DNA from: Rallus limicola
Lineage: Eukaryota; Chordata; Aves; Gruiformes; Rallidae
Direction of reading: 5' to 3'
Assembly: GCA_022605955.1 (NCBI GenBank)
Contig: JAKCOZ010000001.1
Location: 102,394,211-102,458,210, forward strand
DNA length: 64,000 nt
Part shown: one piece after another, positions 62,201-64,000 of the stretch
Numbering within the stretch: position 1 is the stretch's first letter
How the letters are laid out: each line of letters opens with the position of its first letter
Translations under genes and position numbers: made by a program
Notes under the pieces: generated by a model
Told to the model about the DNA's origin: nothing
The model's input: the letters and a program-made list of their open reading frames with translations, nothing else
Database searches by the model: none

Positions 62201-64000
62201 TTTTTATAAACAAGCCATTAAATGTTTTTCATGAAACTGTTTTTCATTTTTCTGGCACCTCTGAGATACTTTTGGCATCCAAATACATGAGTTCACTACT
62301 TGAAACTGTGAAGCTAAAACACAAGGCTTGATAGTGTGCTTTATAACATTTTTCATCAGTTCCTTTACAACTCCTATCTGCCTGCCAAATGTTCAGCTAA
62401 AAAAATCTAATCATTTAGCCCTCTGTTTATCTGTTTATTTTGTTTCCCCCTCCTCTTGAAGCTAGGAAAAGCAACAGCATATGTCACATTTATTTCTACA
62501 AATCTGCTCCGTCTATTTTGCCATTCCCCAGTGGCTCAGAAAACAATGTTTCAAAATATACTCTATCCTTTATAATTAAAATAAATACAAGTACAATTTA
62601 ATATAAATATGCATGGTTTTTGTTCTGCATTGGCATATGTCTTCAATCAAATTTTGTTAAGACTGACACATTATTCTTTAGGTTCATGGGTAGAAACAGG
62701 CTCACTGTTTCTCAAACCATTGAACTGACTCATTTCCATGTTGATTCTGGATGTATCAGTGTTATCAGAGAAATAGTTCAGCACTTCAGTCTGGTTTTGC
62801 TGAGACGTGTGCTTTACAAGTATCACATTAAACCTCTCTGTTCTAAGCATACAGTATATCTTTTTTTCCCCTTGCAATAACATTAACAACACCAATAATA
62901 ATGACATTTCTCTCAGTAAAGGTATTGAAGGAGTTCAGCGTTGTCAATAAAATCTTGAACTGGAACAGAAATCTGCTGCATAACTGGCAAAATTATTACT
63001 TTACCTCCAGCAGTTTATTGCCAAAAATCCCTAGTAGAGTACCAAAGGCTAAAAAAAAAAGCATTATTTAATGAAGAAGGAAGGCCATCCTTTAGCCACT
63101 GTGGAGACTTGTTTATCCTTTCTAAAACAAGTATCACAGTTCTAGTGATTGGTCATCATTTAAGCCTATTTTCCCCCTCATATTCCCTATGATCTACACA
63201 ACCTGTGTGTATTTCCCTGTGTGGATGGATGGTAAACTTTCTGACATTCACAGGTCCTGGTATATATAGCAACCATTGTTTCCAAATCAGGTAGGAAACT
63301 AACTCCGACCAAGATTGAGAAATTGTTTGTTTATTTGTTTTAATTTTTTTATAGATTACAAAGCACTTTTCATGCTCTTTCAAAGACTTTTATTTAATAA
63401 ACAACTCAAACAACAAAATATTGCCTTATCTACTCTGTGAAATTTTTCCCAAAGGCAAAGGGAAGTAAAAAAATCCATGCTGTTTCAAATTCTTAACTGA
63501 TGATGAACTCAGCAGAATGTTCTGCATGTGCATCTACCTACACGAGTATATGCACAAATTCATGTGTATGAGTAAGTACACATGCACATATGTGTGTGGG
63601 TTACTGCTATGTGCATGCATGGACATATTTACTATAAAGGTTTAAGAAAAGAACATAAACAGGTAAAAGATATCTTGTGCTGTATTGCAATAACACTAAT
63701 AAAGTAAGAATGACTGTTAGGCATTAGCAAAAGGGAAAGTTCTCATTACCTTGTAAAGGATTCCCCATTCTACTATGGGGTCCTTTACACACTCAGTTTG
63801 GTCTGCCACAAGTCATTTGCCTTGGGGACAACCAGTGAAGTCCCCATGAAACGCTGCTGCACAGGCAGATGAGCATGAGAACTTCAGAATGTTTATTGAA
63901 CTTGTTTTTCCACAAAATATTCTGCCATTAATATTCTGCCAAAATTTTCTGTTTAGTTCGTCTTCATGGAAGAACATTTAAGTGCAGTGTTATACTATTC
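56228..64000. other. Unique AT-rich sequence to the window end, no supported gene
   Basis: No repeat family recognised. Local items are a G9 run (61960-61968), a weak MIR-like word near 61435-61465, and an alternating purine-pyrimidine stretch at 63576-63598. The minus-strand frame 61221-61655 (144 codons) has a hydrophobic, Phe/Leu-rich C-terminal part but no recognisable family and no clear splice borders. Frames at 57429-57856 are short and overlapping. Confidence 0.5.
63576..63598. repeat. Alternating purine-pyrimidine tract (Z-DNA-prone)
   Basis: 23 bases alternate strictly between purine and pyrimidine, mainly CA/TG steps, with the palindromic core CACATATGTG. A second shorter alternating palindromic patch (gtgcatgcatg) follows at about 63611-63621. 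Confidence 0.8.

Noticed and set aside
1..64000. A hidden bacterial-type operon, defence system, CRISPR array or phage
   Set aside because: No dense long frames, ribosome binding site spacing or direct-repeat arrays. The texture and repeats are those of a bird genome.

Overview
This window reads as a bird genome, most likely from an AT-rich macrochromosomal gene desert or a very large intron. The main evidence is a set of 5'-truncated CR1 non-LTR retrotransposons that keep the avian 3' tail (ATTCTATG/ATTCTGTG-like octamers). There are also solo LTRs of endogenous retroviruses that begin TGTTCTGG, TGTCCTGG or TGTTGCAG and end in CA, a style typical of bird ERVs. I see no bacterial features, CRISPR array, tRNA, rRNA or CpG-island promoter, and I cannot name the species or locus.

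I cannot support any protein-coding host gene. The longest open frame (263 codons, 55396-56187, +) runs antisense through an LTR. The other long frames (about 115-145 codons) are no longer than chance allows in DNA this AT-rich, and none shows a domain I recognise. One possible non-coding exon (25078-25232, +) has a strong acceptor and donor but is closed in all three frames.

Layout: 1-29838 is mostly unique AT-rich sequence with an ancient CR1 scrap (1640-1883, +), a younger CR1 (6745-6965, -), a doubtful LTR remnant (about 14221-14880), a candidate non-coding exon, an inverted octamer-like motif and a polypurine/polypyrimidine tract. A dense repeat cluster follows at 29839-40896: a CR1 with another CR1 nested in it, a CR1 at 32981-33634, a 1.2-kb solo LTR with a perfect 5-bp target duplication (33806-34999), a CR1 carrying reverse transcriptase remnants (36636-37573), a 574-bp solo LTR (38245-38818) and an antisense CR1 (40441-40896). 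The interval 40897-54491 is again mostly unique, with a decayed CR1 ORF2 fragment (46948-47600) and a decayed LTR (48400-48868). Two solo LTRs in opposite orientation lie at 54492-54882 and 55399-56227. The last 7.7 kb is unique apart from simple sequence.

Taken together, the window is an archive of retroelement insertions of at least two ages: strongly decayed CR1/LTR copies, and cleaner copies with recognisable ends and target duplications. I found no convincing new biological system. The points most worth checking are the CR1-in-CR1 nesting, the LTR with a duplicated TATA region, the LTR flanked by an unexpectedly long 11-bp repeat, and the spliced-looking non-coding exon.
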